The notes under the pieces were generated by a model that made no database searches, was not told where the DNA came from, and worked only from the letters and a program-made list of their open reading frames with translations. Made by a program: the position numbers and the translations under genes. Positions 31,250-41,120 of a stretch of 60,742 nucleotides of DNA are shown piece after piece. Numbering within the stretch: position 1 is the stretch's first letter; each line of letters starts with the position of its first letter. Source of the DNA: Symbiodinium natans (Eukaryota > Sar > Dinophyceae > Suessiales > Symbiodiniaceae); contig CAJNDS010000269.1 of the NCBI GenBank assembly GCA_905221605.1, positions 972,462 to 1,033,203 on the forward strand. The letters run 5' to 3'.

Positions 31250-31352
31250 AACCCCAAAAGACGAAAAAACAAAATTATCCCCATATTACCCTTATAAGGA
31301 AGAATCTCTTTTACATTTTTTTTGGGGGGGGGCTCTTAAGCAATTGCTAGGG
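31250..31352. mobile_element. Introner-like element, family B, 5' end altered
   Basis: AGAACCCCAAAAGACG...CATATTACCCTTATAAGGAA...GGGGGGGCTCTTAAGCAATTG. The 5' terminus merges into TTTAGGG. Confidence 0.6.
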
Positions 31353-31370
31353 GTTACCAGTTACCAGAGC

Positions 31371-31497
31371 CTTGATAGCCCAGTGGTACCCTTGACCCTA
31401 AGCCCTAAACCCTAAACCCTAAACCCTAAACCCTTATAAACATAAGCTCGCCAAAGAAGGGTGCCCTTATTTTTACTACGGTTACTGGGCCACCAAG
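31371..31497. mobile_element. Introner, family A, with tract inside
   Basis: CTTGATAGCCCAGTGGTACCC...GGTTACTGGGCCACCAAG. Five CCCTAAA units fill the centre. GAGCC flanks both ends (target-site-duplication-like). Confidence 0.75.
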
Positions 31498-31619
31498 GAG
31501 CCCGAAGGGGCATGTTTGGACAGTTTAGGGTTTAGGGTTTAGGGTTTGGGGTTTGGGGTTTAGGGTTTGGGGCTTAGGGTTTGGGGCTTTTAGGACTTTT
31601 CGGGGTTAGGGGTGTAAAA

Positions 31620-31694
31620 CTGCCGGGGCATGAGGATGTGAGATATTCCGAGATGTCTTCATGTGGCTGCGTTAGGGCCTCACACGGGGCCTAA
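31620..31694 (+). CDS. Terminal exon
   Basis: Frame LPGHEDVRYSEMSSCGCVRA-SHGA with TAA 31692, following TTTAGGG-like sequence. No family. Confidence 0.4.
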   Translation: MPGHEDVRYSEMSSCGCVRASHGA

Positions 31695-31889
31695 ACCACT
31701 ACACACCCCAAAAGCCCCAAAAAAAACCCGAAACCCTAGAGGCCCTAAACAAGCCCTAAAACCCTAAAAACCCAACAACACTTTGAACTCTAAAAGCCAT
31801 TAAAAAAAAGCCTAGAAGCACTGAAAGCCCTAAACACCTTGAAAAAGAAACCCTAAAACCCCTAGGAACCCTAAACCCGCATTGCCCAG

Positions 31890-33748
31890 GGCCGGCCGCC
31901 TTGGGCGCCGGCGCGGAAGCGTCTATACCAAGCCGAGCTCTCGGGTTTAGGGTTTAGGGTTTAGGGTTTAGAGTTTAGGGTTTAGGGTTTAGGGTTTAGG
32001 GTACTTGTAGAGTAGGTAACCTTTAACCGTTTTGGGGTAATAGAATCTCCTTATAATCCCAAAGGTTAACCTTTAGTTCCCCCCTAGGTACTGGACAACT
32101 AGGCAAGGTCTGGTGGCTTAGGGTTGGTAGGGTTTCGGGTTTAGGGTTGTTGATAGGGTTTAGGGTTTGCAGGGTTGTGGTTTATAGGTTTTTTTTTTAT
32201 TTTTATGGGGCTTTTTATAGGGTTTTTATAGGGTCTTTATAGGGTTTATAGGGTTTAGGGTTGTTTATAGTGTTTCGGGTTTACTTGCGGTTTATAGGGT
32301 TATGGGTTTAGTGGGGTGGTTATAGAAATGGTTTATAGGGTTTCGGATTTGCGGTTTATAGGGTCTAGGGTGCGGGAGTCTATAGGGTTTCGATTTTTAG
32401 CGGTTTTCTAGCGGGTGTATATATATAAATATAAATAAATAAATATATATATATATGCGTATACATATATATAGGGTTTATAGGGTCTATAGGATATCTG
32501 GGGTTTTGAAAGCTTGGTGTTTAGGGTTTCGGGGATTTGTAGTTCCATTGTCGTGTCACAGCCCAGGACCACGCCGCAGAGCTCCGCCGGGTCCTGAGGG
32601 GATCTCGGAGCTCGAAAGTTGCTACCAGCACACGGAACCTAAACCTTGGGAAACCCTAGGGTTTAGGGTTTAGGGTTTAGGGTTTAGGGTTTAGGGTTTA
32701 GGGTTTAGGGTTAGGGTTTGGGGTTTAGGGTTTCTCTTTGGGATGTTCCCTCCCTTAAACCAACAGTCCTTAATAGAGATTATAGTAGCCCCCGATTGTA
32801 ATCCCTATGAAGGACTGAGTATAAGGGGAAACATCCACAAACCTAAGCCCTAAACTATAATAGCTTGTGGCCCAGGACAGCTACCATGAGGCGAAAGGTG
32901 CATCAAAAGAAGCAGGCGCGTGGAGTGGAACGGGCAGGGGAATCCCATTAAGCCCAACCCTCTAAACCCCGTAAACCCAATAAACCCTGTAAACCCTATA
33001 AACCCTAATAACCCTCTAAACTTTAAACCCTAAGAACCCTAAGTAACCTAAGAACCCTAAGAATCCTAAGAGCCCTAAGGACCCCAAGAACCCTAAGAAC
33101 CCTAAGTAACCTAAGAACCCTAAGAATCCTAAGAGCCCTAAGAACCCCAAGAACCCTAAGAACCCTAAGTAACCTAAGAACCCTAAGAATCCTAAGAGCC
33201 CTAAGAACCCCAAGAACCCTAAGAACCCTAAGTAACCTAAGAACCCTAAGAATCCTAAGAGCCCTAAGAACCCCAAGAACCCTAAGAACCCTAAAGCTTT
33301 TGAAGCCAAGCCAAAGACGGGAAGGCCACGTACCTGCGCCACCCGCGGAGAGGCCAATTCCGAGTTTAGGGTTTAGGGTTTAGGGTTTAGGGTTTAGGGT
33401 TTAGGGTTTAGGGTTTAGGGTCACCATGCTGGGGCTCCCTGAATCGTGGTTGAGGGTTCAGGGTTTAGGGTTTCTGCAAGCGGCCCCAAGGACAATCCAG
33501 AAGCAAAATCACTTGTGGATTGCTACAACGGAGGAATAGACCTCAGAAGCTTAATGTGGTCGTCCTTCGGGTTTAGGGTTTAGGGTTACAGGGTTCCCGA
33601 AGCCCGAAACCGAAAACTGGTGCCTTGTAATCTGGGGTACCGCCCCAAGAGGTCTCTGGAGCCAAATGTGACCCGTCCTGAAGGAAAGAGAGCAACAAGG
33701 AGATGGAGCTTGGACCCCAGCAAGCCTCAGTTGGAATTCGGGGATTAG
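31890..33748 (+). CDS. Hypothetical protein, seven or more short exons
   Basis: Islands in order: 31890-31944 (after attgcccag; GRPPWAPARKRLYQAELS); 32567-32635 (after agcccag; DHAAELRRVLRGSRSSKVAT); 32876-32953 (after gcccag; DSYHEAKGASKEAGAWSGTG); about 33297-33365 (EAKPKTGRPRTCATRGEANS); 33425-33453 (VTMLGLPESWLR); 33481-33570 (GPKDNPEAKSLVDCYNGGID...); 33592-33748 (VPEARNRKLVPCNLGYRPKR...), TAG 33746. Introns are tracts, a GTTTATAGGG region and a 63-bp array. The last two exons are separated by only 21 nt. Basic throughout. Order and strand support one gene; most phases were not proven. Confidence 0.5.
32019..32098. mobile_element. Introner-like element, family G
   Basis: GGTAACCTTTAACCGTTTTGGGG...CCAAAGGTTAACCTTTAGTTCCCCCC. 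Shares ends and core with 14050-14190. Confidence 0.55.
32140..32500 (+). repeat. Degenerate GTTTATAGGG/GTTTAGGG region with ATA stretch
   Basis: Many GGGTTTATAGGG-type units, T-rich spacers and an AT microsatellite (32415-32470). Similar GTTTATAGGG variants recur at 45110-45300. Confidence 0.75.
32738..32832. mobile_element. Inverted-repeat element, family E
   Basis: GGGATGTTCCCTCCCTTAAACCAACAGTCC...TATGAAGGACTGAGTATAAGG-GGAAACATCC. Long near-perfect terminal inverted repeats around AATAGAGATTATAGTAGCCCC. Confidence 0.75.
33028..33295 (-). repeat. 63-bp tandem array built from 9-mers
   Basis: Seven 9-mers (TAAGTAACC, TAAGAACCC, TAAGAATCC, TAAGAGCCC, TAAGAACCC, CAAGAACCC, TAAGAACCC) make a 63-bp unit present about four times. 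The LGFLGFLG-type minus-strand ORF is a by-product of the 9-bp period. Confidence 0.9.
33363..33420 (+). repeat. (TTTAGGG)n tract
   Basis: Eight units between coding islands. Confidence 0.9.
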
Positions 33749-33899
33749 GGTTTGGGGTTTCGGGTTTAGGGGTTAGGGTTTCGGGTTTAGGGTTTAGGGT
33801 TTAGGGTTTAGAGCTAGGGTTTACGGTTTAGGGTTTAGGTCAGACCCTTTAAACCCTTAGGGTTTAGGTCTCATCCGGCCTGACTCGGGCTGAGCTCAG

Positions 33900-34808
33900 G
33901 GTCCGACCACCGGATGGACCCCCAGTCCGCCGGCGCGGCAGCGTCTACGTCCAGCCAGGATCCCAGCACACTCGCCTGCTGTGTGCCTAAGAACCCCCCC
34001 CCCCAAAAAAAAAACACAATAAGAAAAACGAAAGTAATCATAATCAGAATAATTAAATTATATATATATATATATATGTATATGATATATATATATATAT
34101 ATGTATATGATTATATATACATATTCTTCCTTTATAAGGGCAAGATAGGAGCTTTTATTTTTGTGTTTTTGGGGGCTCTTAAGCAGACAGTAGTCACTGG
34201 TAGGGAATGAGGGTATTGTGACATTGTGGGTACCCTATACCCAGCCTCTTGAGGGGTCTACACATATGTATGTAGGGGGCATGTAAATATATCAAACACC
34301 CTAACTCCCTCATTCCCTACTAAGAACCAGTAGGCATAGCAGACAAGAACCGAACGAGATCCTGATGCAGCATCAGGGAGTGGAAGTTGGCTTGCTGAAT
34401 CACGGTCTTAGGCCAACAATACCCGGTGGCCCTGCCTGCTGCTTACTTCCTGTGCCAATACTTGGTAGCCCAGTGGTACTTGTTTTTCCATTTTGGGTTC
34501 TGGGTTTCTAGCCAACAAAAAACTAGCCAAAAATAGTAATTACGCGTATTGTAACACGGGTACTGGGCTACCAAGCAGTGAGGAGACCGAAGGGAGGGAG
34601 AGAGACAGACGGGACAAAGAGATACTCTGAGCGAGCAAGCAAGCCAACAGGCAAGCCACGACGTGACACGCAGGGAAGATTAAGAAGGATAGACCGTGAA
34701 CAGACGCTGACTCAGCATGAAGCCGCCATCTGTAGGGGGATCTCAACAAGCTGGACTGATGGGCCAAGAGCAAAGTCTCTGATGCTGTACATAACCATCT
34801 GGACATGA
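33900..34808 (+). CDS. Hypothetical protein, three exons joined across introners
   Basis: Exon about 33900-33985 (after gagctcag) contains MDPQSAGAAASTSSQDPSTL. It is followed by family B (33986-34190) and family F (34190-34333) elements. Exon 34334-34464 (after ccagtag) reads SRQEPNEILMQHQGVEVGLL... and ends CTTG|GTAGCCC. Intron 34465-34575 is a family A introner, 111 nt, GT-AG. The last exon 34576-34808 joins in phase: RRPKGGRETDGTKRYSERAS... to TGA 34806. Ser/Arg/Lys-rich tail. No domain recognised. Confidence 0.6.
33986..34190. mobile_element. Introner-like element, family B, expanded
   Basis: GTGCCTAAGAACCCC with a C run then A run, three TA-rich blocks, TTCCTTTATAAGGGCAAGATAG and GGGGGCTCTTAAGCAGAC. 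About 200 bp because of the TATA microsatellite. Confidence 0.65.
34190..34333. mobile_element. Inverted-repeat element, family F
   Basis: ACTGGTAGGGAATGAGGGTA...CTCCCTCATTCCCTACTAAG-AACCAGTAG. Terminal inverted repeat of about 20 bp, with an internal GGGGGCATGTAAATATAT block shared with 47528-47653. Confidence 0.75.
34465..34575. mobile_element. Introner, family A, acting as a GT-AG intron
   Basis: GTAGCCCAGTGGTACTTG...AACACGGGTACTGGGCTACCAAG. The 5' GTAGCCCAGT is the exact inverse of the 3' ACTGGGCTAC. Confidence 0.85.
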
Positions 34809-34809
34809 A

Positions 34810-35190
34810 CTGCATCCGTGAATGAAATGGTTCCTTGCTTCAACATGCACAGCTGTGGCAGATTCGACGACTGCATCATTCTTCTGTTTTTTTTTTACGG
34901 GTGGCAGGGTGCTGTGCGCAAGTAGCCGGAGCTGCTGAAAGGCTAGCAAGCACCGAAGACGCTTGGCACCGGCAAGGCAAAAGGTCGATGCTCCTTGCCA
35001 AACGCTTTGCGTAGATTTGTGTGTAAACATGCTGCCACAGTGATCCCGAAACCCCCAAGGCCCTAAAGTGGGGGATGGCCAAGCTCCCAACGTTAGGCTC
35101 AGACAGCCAGGGGGCTAAGCAGTTGCATGCAATGCTGGCTAGTCCCAAACATGTGTGATGACTTCTTCTTGCCCTGAAGAAGTCTGCGGG
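34810..35190. other. Region open on both strands, no clear gene
   Basis: A + stretch (34946-35068) reads QAPKTLGTGKAKGRCSLPNA..., and the minus strand is open for 115 codons (35090-34743). Perhaps 3' UTR of the preceding gene. Confidence 0.3.
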
Positions 35191-35194
35191 TATG

Positions 35195-36982
35195 AACAGC
35201 AGTAGACAGAGGCACTGCCCAATCGCTGCGCGCGGAGCCTGAGCCCGATGTGGGTTACCCGTGGCTGCAAGGGTCTGCCATGCGGCGTGTAAGCATCGTG
35301 GTCTTGCTGGGAGCTGCCGAATTTGTACTTGTACAAGTTCAAGATCCCGAGGATCTGCTCGTAGACTACGACTGTGTTCCTTGGTGGTAGCCCAGTGGGT
35401 TCGTTTTTTTTTGCTTTTTGTTGGTTCCAGTTTCCCTTACAAAGTCACCAACCCCAAGAAATGTTGAAACCCTAAACCCTAAACCCTAAACCCTAAACCC
35501 TAAACCCTAAACCCTAAACCCTAAACCCTAAACCCTAAACCCTAAACCCTTAGCAGAAGATGGTTCCCGGGGGCTACCAAGGTTCGGCCTCGGAAGAACA
35601 GCTTGCTTGACTGGTCTGGCTGGCTCCAGAAGCTACAGCAGCCCCGGGGGGAGGGATGCTCGGTGGCAGTGTGGTGCCCCTTTTCGCCTTTTTTTGGGGG
35701 GGGGGTTTAGGGTTTGGGGTTTGGGGTTTAGGTTTTAGGGTTTAGGGTTCCCTTGTAGAAGTACCTAATCCCAAAATGGGTACCCTGGCCATAAGGTGGC
35801 GCTAGTGGGTTTGCTAAGGATGGATGGCCGTATCCCGCGAACCCTTGTCGCTCCTCAACAATGAGAAGAACCGACAGCAGGCCATTGAGGAATGTCCTCT
35901 TGGACTCTCGGCAGGCCTTGAGGAGATTTTATATGTACCCTGAAATTGGGTGTTACAGGATCATATACCCTAAAGCCTAAAACCCTAAACCCTAAACCCT
36001 AAACCCTAAACCCTGGGTTTTAAGGGCTAACCCAGGGCTGCTGATGGGCGACGTCCTGCAGATGCTGGCCTGTTTCGACAAGCGGCATCCATGCGCCGGT
36101 ACCTTTGAGAGCCTCTCGAATTGCCAAGCGGTGTGCCCTCTCGCTCTTTGTTATATTGGGTTCCCTTTGAAAAATCAACCCTAAACAATTAAACCCTAGG
36201 CCGTAAACCTAAACCCCAAGTTTTGACGGGCACCCCCGGGGTCACCCCCCCCCCCGCCCCCAGTACGGCTTCCGGGCACGTCCGAGGCTTGGTGCGGGAG
36301 GGCATGGCATTCTTTGGGCTGCGAGTGCTCATGGGCACGCGCTGGCCCATTTACGAAACCTTGCATTCAGACGTTCCTTGGGGACCAAAGGTTGCTCCTC
36401 TTCCCTTCATAGGGATTATACGCAATATTATGCGTAGAGTAGTTCAGGGTGACCCCTAAACCCTAAACCCCAAACCCGAAACCCCAAAGGGGTTCTTTTT
36501 CGGTCCACAAGGTGTGGCGCCGACTGGCGAGGGAAGATGCAGACCTGGCCTGCGAAGACCCCGAGAAGCGCATCTTGAACTGGGGAAGATTCAAGCGAGT
36601 CTAGGGCGGCCCTTGGGACATTTTTAGACATGTTTATACTTCCCCTTATTGGGCTTAAGAGGATCATATTCAGGATTGTTAATACTACTAATAACATAAT
36701 TCTATAATGATATAACAATGTAATAATATAATCATATAGTCATATAATAATATAGTCATGTATACTGTAATAACATAATAGTCTAAAATAATAATATAAA
36801 ACTATACCAATGTCATAATATAGAAAGATAATAATGTAATAACAGAATAATAATTATGAAAAATAATCATCGTCAGAGTCAGGGCCATCCTAGGAGTCTT
36901 CGACTTGGAGGATTGGTATCAGTCGGCCGTGGACATCGCCTATGGGCCCGAGTTGGAAGCTTGCTTCGCAAAAAACAGTTGA
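35195..36982 (+). CDS. Putative membrane/secretory-pathway protein, about seven exons
   Basis: Exon 35195-35382 contains MRRVSIVVLLGAAEFVLVQV (ATG 35280), a good signal peptide or membrane anchor, then DPEDLLVDYDCVPW. Exon 35582-35663 is ambiguous in frame. Exon 35819-35934: AVSREPLSLLNNEKNRQQAI... Exon 36036-36132: LLMGDVLQMLACFDKRHPCA... Exon 36264-36390 (in phase): TASGHVRGLVREGMAFFGLR..., ending AAAG|GTTGC. Exon 36512-36596 (in phase): VWRRLAREDADLACEDPEKR... Exon about 36897-36982: VFDLEDWYQSAVDIAYGPEL..., TGA 36980. The last four exons are secure. Three introners lie in the gene. No family recognised. Confidence 0.65.
35383..35581. mobile_element. Introner, family A, with long CCCTAAA tract
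   Basis: GTGGTAGCCCAGTGGGTTCG...GGTTCCCGGGGGCTACCAAG. About 12 CCCTAAA units (35466-35550) occupy the centre. Confidence 0.75.
35664..35818. mobile_element. Introner, family A, diverged, with TTTAGGG insert
   Basis: GGTGGCAGTGTGGTGCCCC...GGGTACCCTGGCCATAAGGTGGCG...TTGCTAAG. The interior has a G run and TTTAGGG/TTTGGGG units. Confidence 0.6.
36603..36893. mobile_element. Introner, family C, with GAGTCT target duplication
   Basis: The exon sequence GAGTCT occurs at 36597-36602 and again at 36894-36899. Between them: AGGGCGGCCCTTGGGAC...GGTCAGGGCCATCCTAG. Removing the element plus one copy restores FKR|VFDLEDWY in frame. A 200-bp ATAAT-rich block has expanded the centre. Confidence 0.85.
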
Positions 36983-37007
36983 ACTTTCGGCTGTTGGGGT
37001 TTCCTTA

Positions 37008-37165
37008 CCTATTTTATAGGAGTCATGAAGCTTAGCCTTTTTTTTATATTCCTTACTCATTTCAAAGGGGTTTCCTTACCTATTTTATAGGAGTCATGCA
37101 GCTTAGCCTTTTTTTATATTCCTTGCTTATTTCAAAGGAATCATAAAGCTTAGCCTTTTTTTTCC
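37008..37165. repeat. Tandem repeat, about 66-bp unit, three copies
   Basis: (GGGGTTTCC)TTACCTATTTTATAGGAGTCATGAAGCTTAGCC-TTTTTTATATTCC, copies starting about 37008, 37069 and 37120 (the last shortened). Confidence 0.85.
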
Positions 37166-37189
37166 CGAAAGCATCGCGAAGGGTGCAAA

Positions 37190-37350
37190 GATGAAGTGCA
37201 CAGAGTCTAGTGCAAGAGTGAAGTGCACAGACCCAACAACATAGAGTGAAGTGCATAGAGTTAAAGTGCATAGAGTGAATTGCGCAGAGTGAAGTGCATA
37301 GAGTGAAGTGCACAGAGTCTAGTGCAAGAGTGAAGTGCACAGAGTCGAAT
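37190..37350. repeat. GTGCATAGAGTGAA short tandem array
   Basis: About nine imperfect copies of AGTGAAGTGCA(T/C)AGAGT, immediately after the 66-bp array. Confidence 0.85.
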
Positions 37351-37499
37351 TCACGAGATTTTAGTTCAATTTAGTAGAATTTACGAGATTTCAATAGAAT
37401 ATTAATAGAATTTGGTAGACTTTCGTACCCAGTCATACGTGTCTCAATCAAAATCAAAATAAAAAACCTTGTTAAGGCGATGGGTAGGGTTGTCGTCAT

Positions 37500-37940
37500 C
37501 GATCGGGATTGCAACCCGGTCGCAGTGCTAAAACCCTCGTTTTTCTACGTTTCTTGCGCGCCACGGACAACCCTCTGCGGGTTTCGGCGTGGTCGCGGTG
37601 CGAAAACCCCGGGTTTTCGCGCATTTTTTCGTGCGCGCGTCAACCCTCTGCGGGTTTCGGCGTGGCCGCGGTGCCAAAACCCTCGTGTTTTTGCGTGTTT
37701 GGGTTTCCGCGCGGTAGACGTGCTAAAACTCTCGTGTTTTTGCGTTTTTGACCGAAAACGTCCTTTGTAGTACAGAAGTGGTGCTGTATAGGGCCGGCAC
37801 GCGCTTTGAGGACCGCCCCCCTGCAAATGTCGTGGTACTCGAATTCCGGGGTGTCGAAAACCTCGCAAGCATTTGTGGGACTCGAATTCCGGGCCTCGGA
37901 AACCTCGCAAATATCGTGGGGCTCGACTTCCGGGGAACAA
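37500..37940. repeat. GC-rich tandem repeats of two kinds
   Basis: GTGC(T/C/G)AAAACCCTCGTGTTTTTGCG and CAACCCTCTGCGGGTTTCGG units repeat with about 85-bp spacing (37525-37755). Then GGTACTCGAATTCCGGG-type units of about 47 bp repeat three times (37835-37935). ORFs here are repeat artefacts. Confidence 0.75.
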
Positions 37941-38760
37941 TGCTGATATAAGTGCCACTTTGCTTGCCTTCTTGCGGCAGCAGCCGTGTCCGCTTACCCT
38001 GAAACCCAAAAGGGATAGCCCAGGGATGCTTGGTGACGCACTTTCTCCAAATCAGCTTTGCGATATTAGGCCAGCTGTGCAACATACTTGGCTGCATTGC
38101 AGTTGGAGTCGTCAGAGTGCATCGTTACAATCATGACTCTTGACTCTGTTTCAGTCGTGAGTGTGCGAGTGCGAGTGCACATGAGGGCCCGGCCGAGCGA
38201 CCCAGTCCATTTCTGCACTTTGTCAGAGCAGTGAGTGCCAGATGCGATCTTCCAGTGTTGCTGAAGAGTGCAAAGGTTGCAAGTGCATCGCGCTGGGGCC
38301 AGGACGATCGAGCGCACGGCGGAGTTCTTTTTTGTTGTTTTTTCGTCTAACAAGGAGAACGAGACATGAAGCCTCGATGATGCGCGCCGCCCCGCGTACA
38401 TCATGAGCATCAGCGGCTTCAATATGGGAATGTCCATAAGCGCGCGAAAACCAATCTAGGACTCTAGGATTCGAGGCGTCGTTGTCTGAAGATGTCCAAC
38501 CGCCAACCCTCAAATGGTTGACAAAATTCTGTGCTTTCCTTCTCGTTTAGGATACTAAAATGGATCCATCGTTTAGATCTAGCCGCGGATCAAGCCGCCA
38601 AGGATTTCATGAATATTGTAGTCATATGTGGGCTCTTGAAATTGGAGAAGCGTCAAACTCCTCCACGTGTTCCCAAGCCCCCAACCACTTTCTGCAGTTG
38701 CCCAGTTTTCCGAAACCTTTTTAGTTGAGTCTATCAGTTACAGTCCTTGCCTTATTAACC
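37941..38760. other. Tract-free region, coding uncertain
   Basis: The + strand is open 37941-38136 (LLAFLRQQPCPLTLKPKRDS). The minus strand is open 38513-38223 (RVLDWFSRAYGHSHIEAADA) and 38437-38066. The + stretch 38531-38728 contains WIHRLDLAADQAAKDF. The GHSxIxxAD and ADQAAK bits faintly suggest RNase-H-type retroelement debris. I do not claim a gene. Confidence 0.25.
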
Positions 38761-38767
38761 CGAAACA

Positions 38768-39089
38768 CTGAAGCAACCTGGCGGTGAGTGGTTGCGGGAA
38801 GGTCAGCAAGAGCAGCTGTCCGAGGAGAGACAGGCGAGGCGGAGAGCCAGGGATTGGGGTATGTGAATGTGAAGGTTGTCCTAAATTATGGGCCTTTTGG
38901 GGGTTTAAATCTAGAGGAATATAAATTACAGTGATGAAGAGAAGGGTTCATATATAGTCAAGGTGCTTTCGCAGGGGCGGTTAAGTTTTGTTATTCTTCA
39001 AGCGCCTCGCGTTGAAGGCGCTCTGCAAGAAGATGCGCATCCTTGCCGAGGCGGGCCGCAAGGCCCGCAGGCTCGAGGCTGCGCAGTGA
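38768..39089 (+). CDS. Hypothetical gene end, two basic helical exons
   Basis: Exon 38768-38858 reads LKQPGGEWLREGQQEQLSEE-RQARRARDW and ends TGGG|GTATGTG. Exon 39003-39089 (after ttcttcaag) reads RLALKALCKKMRILAEAGRK-ARRLEAAQ, TGA 39087. Both are strongly helical and charged. The phase does not match simply, so a further exon or another donor is implied. Confidence 0.5.
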
Positions 39090-39700
39090 CCTGAGGACCC
39101 TGTGGCATTCTGTGTGTTTCAGGCAATGTGGTAGGCCAAAGGTTCAAATGTGGCCGAATCCGGAGCTAGTGTTCAGCTGCTTCGGCGAGTGCTGTGAAAC
39201 GGGCTGGAAGATATTGGCAGCCTCCGTCGCCAAGCGTCGTACAGTGGGGGAATGAAGACGTAACGATTGCAACTGCGGAAGCCTTCTCGCAACTAGACGC
39301 ATGTTATGTTTTTTTTGCGAGGGGTCATAAGAAAACCTGATTTCCCGAAGATGAGGCTGGGCAAACAGGCATGGCCATTTCCTCGGAGAGCAGCAATGCG
39401 AGAAGTCATAACAATCAGCACGTTCCCCACTACGCTGTGACATAGTTGCTGCCCCTGTCAGCTCTTGCAACTCTCATCGTTTGAACCCGCTTCCGGAGAA
39501 TGCGCGTTTAGGCGTCTTTGAGGTCCGGTCAACACATATCAGGTAACTAAAGAAACGAAGTCCTGACAAATGTAAACCCTTGAAAGAAAAACCCCTAACA
39601 AAGCCAGTGTTTTGCGCAATGGCTTGGGATCGCAGCAGTGCTCATTGGTGGTGTATTCAACGGTGCACGCTCACTGCCAAACAGAACAGAGTGACTTACG
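39090..39700. other. Unique sequence without a convincing gene
   Basis: Open stretches exist on both strands (for example minus 39470-39144), but splice context and composition do not decide. There are almost no telomere-type repeats here. Confidence 0.3.
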
Positions 39701-39704
39701 AACT

Positions 39705-40272
39705 GGCGAGTGGACAGCGCTGCGTTGCGTGCGCTGTCATGTATTCAGGAATGCCCCATTGTTGAAGTGCCTCCTGAAAGTAGAAACCCGCGTAGAATTC
39801 AAAGAAGTAGGATGCCATACTGGGCCATATTCCTTTGAAGCATTGCCACCATCTTTGTCGTTTTCTCAATGACCAGCATCTTTAGGAAGAGCAAGTCAAG
39901 GCCCTTCAAAATCTTGCCCTCATTGCCTCAGTCCCTTCGCGCAAACATCCACCTTTACAGATCGCCTTCAACTTCTCGGTGTCCGTTTGCTTCAAGGCAC
40001 TCTTCACGATGAATAGGTTCTGACTGGCGAGAACCGTGATGTTGTCACATGACCTGCGCGTTCACTGTGGATGGGGGGACTGATGCGAAACACCGAACCA
40101 TCGCTTAGACTTAGACCAGCGGTGTTCACAGACCTGGGGTTAATCTCGTGGATGGCGTTGCCTCCGCGACTGATCATCAACTTGGTCTTGTCCTTCTGAA
40201 AGCAAAATCTGAAGCACCAGGCTCCCCCTTGAACTTGGCCTCCCCGGGCTGAAGCCCTCTTAAGCCCAAAAA
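39705..40272 (-). pseudogene. Minus-strand retroelement-like debris
   Basis: On the minus strand about 40230-40010 reads KDKTKLMISRGGNAIHEINP, which has the flavour of the post-catalytic segment of non-LTR reverse transcriptases (F.KDKT...I..RG). Then NLFIVKSALKQTDTEKLKAI in another frame (about 40025-39915) and WWQCFKGIWPSMASYFFEFY (about 39870-39705). Frames change and stops intervene. No catalytic YxDD was seen, so the assignment is tentative. Confidence 0.3.
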
Positions 40273-40319
40273 CCCTACTTGTACAAAACACATCCCACAC
40301 CCACACCACAGGGGCGTGG

Positions 40320-40980
40320 GGGCGGGGGGAGGGGGGGGGCGAGAGGGCGAAACCATTTCTGCGCTGTACTGTCTACGAAGTCGTGGAGTGCTGAAGCTGG
40401 ATTTTGCTGGATGACTTATGGTGGCCTGAGTCACAGTAGAGATATATACATATATATATATATATATGTATGCTACCCCCCCCTCCATGGATCCACCGTT
40501 TTGGTGGTCCCAATTACATAAACATGCTTTAATAGCTATATGCTACCCCCCACTAGAGTCTACCTTTTTGCATGTATATTTGGAAGGTTATGATGTCCTT
40601 TGCGCAAGTAAAAGTATATTTGCTCACAGTATTCTCGCGTCTCCGGGGCCTACAGGACATTTCTTTTCGCATCACCCTATGCGCTCGAATGCTTGTTCGG
40701 CCTACCGTCCTTCCTTTTCAATTTCTGTATTTGAATGTGCAATGCATATACCCTATATACATACATGAAGTGGGTACTTCTTACTTCTTATATTTTTTCT
40801 GTGCATGTCCGCAGGAGGCAAGCCCACATACTATAAACATAGGAATTGCTCATGGGATTCAAGGTTTAGGGGTTTAAGCCTCAAGCCCTATCGAGTTGCA
40901 AGGTTCTAATCCGAAAGGTTAATGCCTAAACATATTTAAACCCAAAAGGGCTAACTCCGTCAGGATTTTAGAGACAAACC
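40320..40980. other. AT microsatellite and unique AT-rich sequence
   Basis: A G run at 40313-40340, TA microsatellite at 40441-40470, and the near-direct repeat TATGCTACCCCCC at 40468 and 40538. No gene seen. Confidence 0.5.
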
Positions 40981-41062
40981 CCGACAAACTTTAAGCCTAT
41001 AGAGTCAGGTGCATAGAGTCAACACACGGCAAATCGATGCTTTCGGGCCAATCGTCTTCTAT

Positions 41063-41104
41063 AAAAGAACCAAGGAATTTGACTATAGTTGCATTCCTTG
41101 GTTC
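41063..41104. other. Perfect inverted repeat (stem-loop)
   Basis: AAGAACCAAGGAAT (from about 41063) is followed after a 14-nt loop by ATTCCTTGGTTCTT. A 14-bp perfect stem just upstream of the exon at 41121. It could be a small fold-back element or an RNA hairpin. Confidence 0.8.
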
Positions 41105-41120
41105 TTGGAGAAATAAGGAA

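Noticed and set aside
33016-33357. Minus-strand LGFLGFLGYLGF protein, 113 aa
   Set aside because: Exact product of the 9-bp/63-bp array, with no non-repeat coding part.
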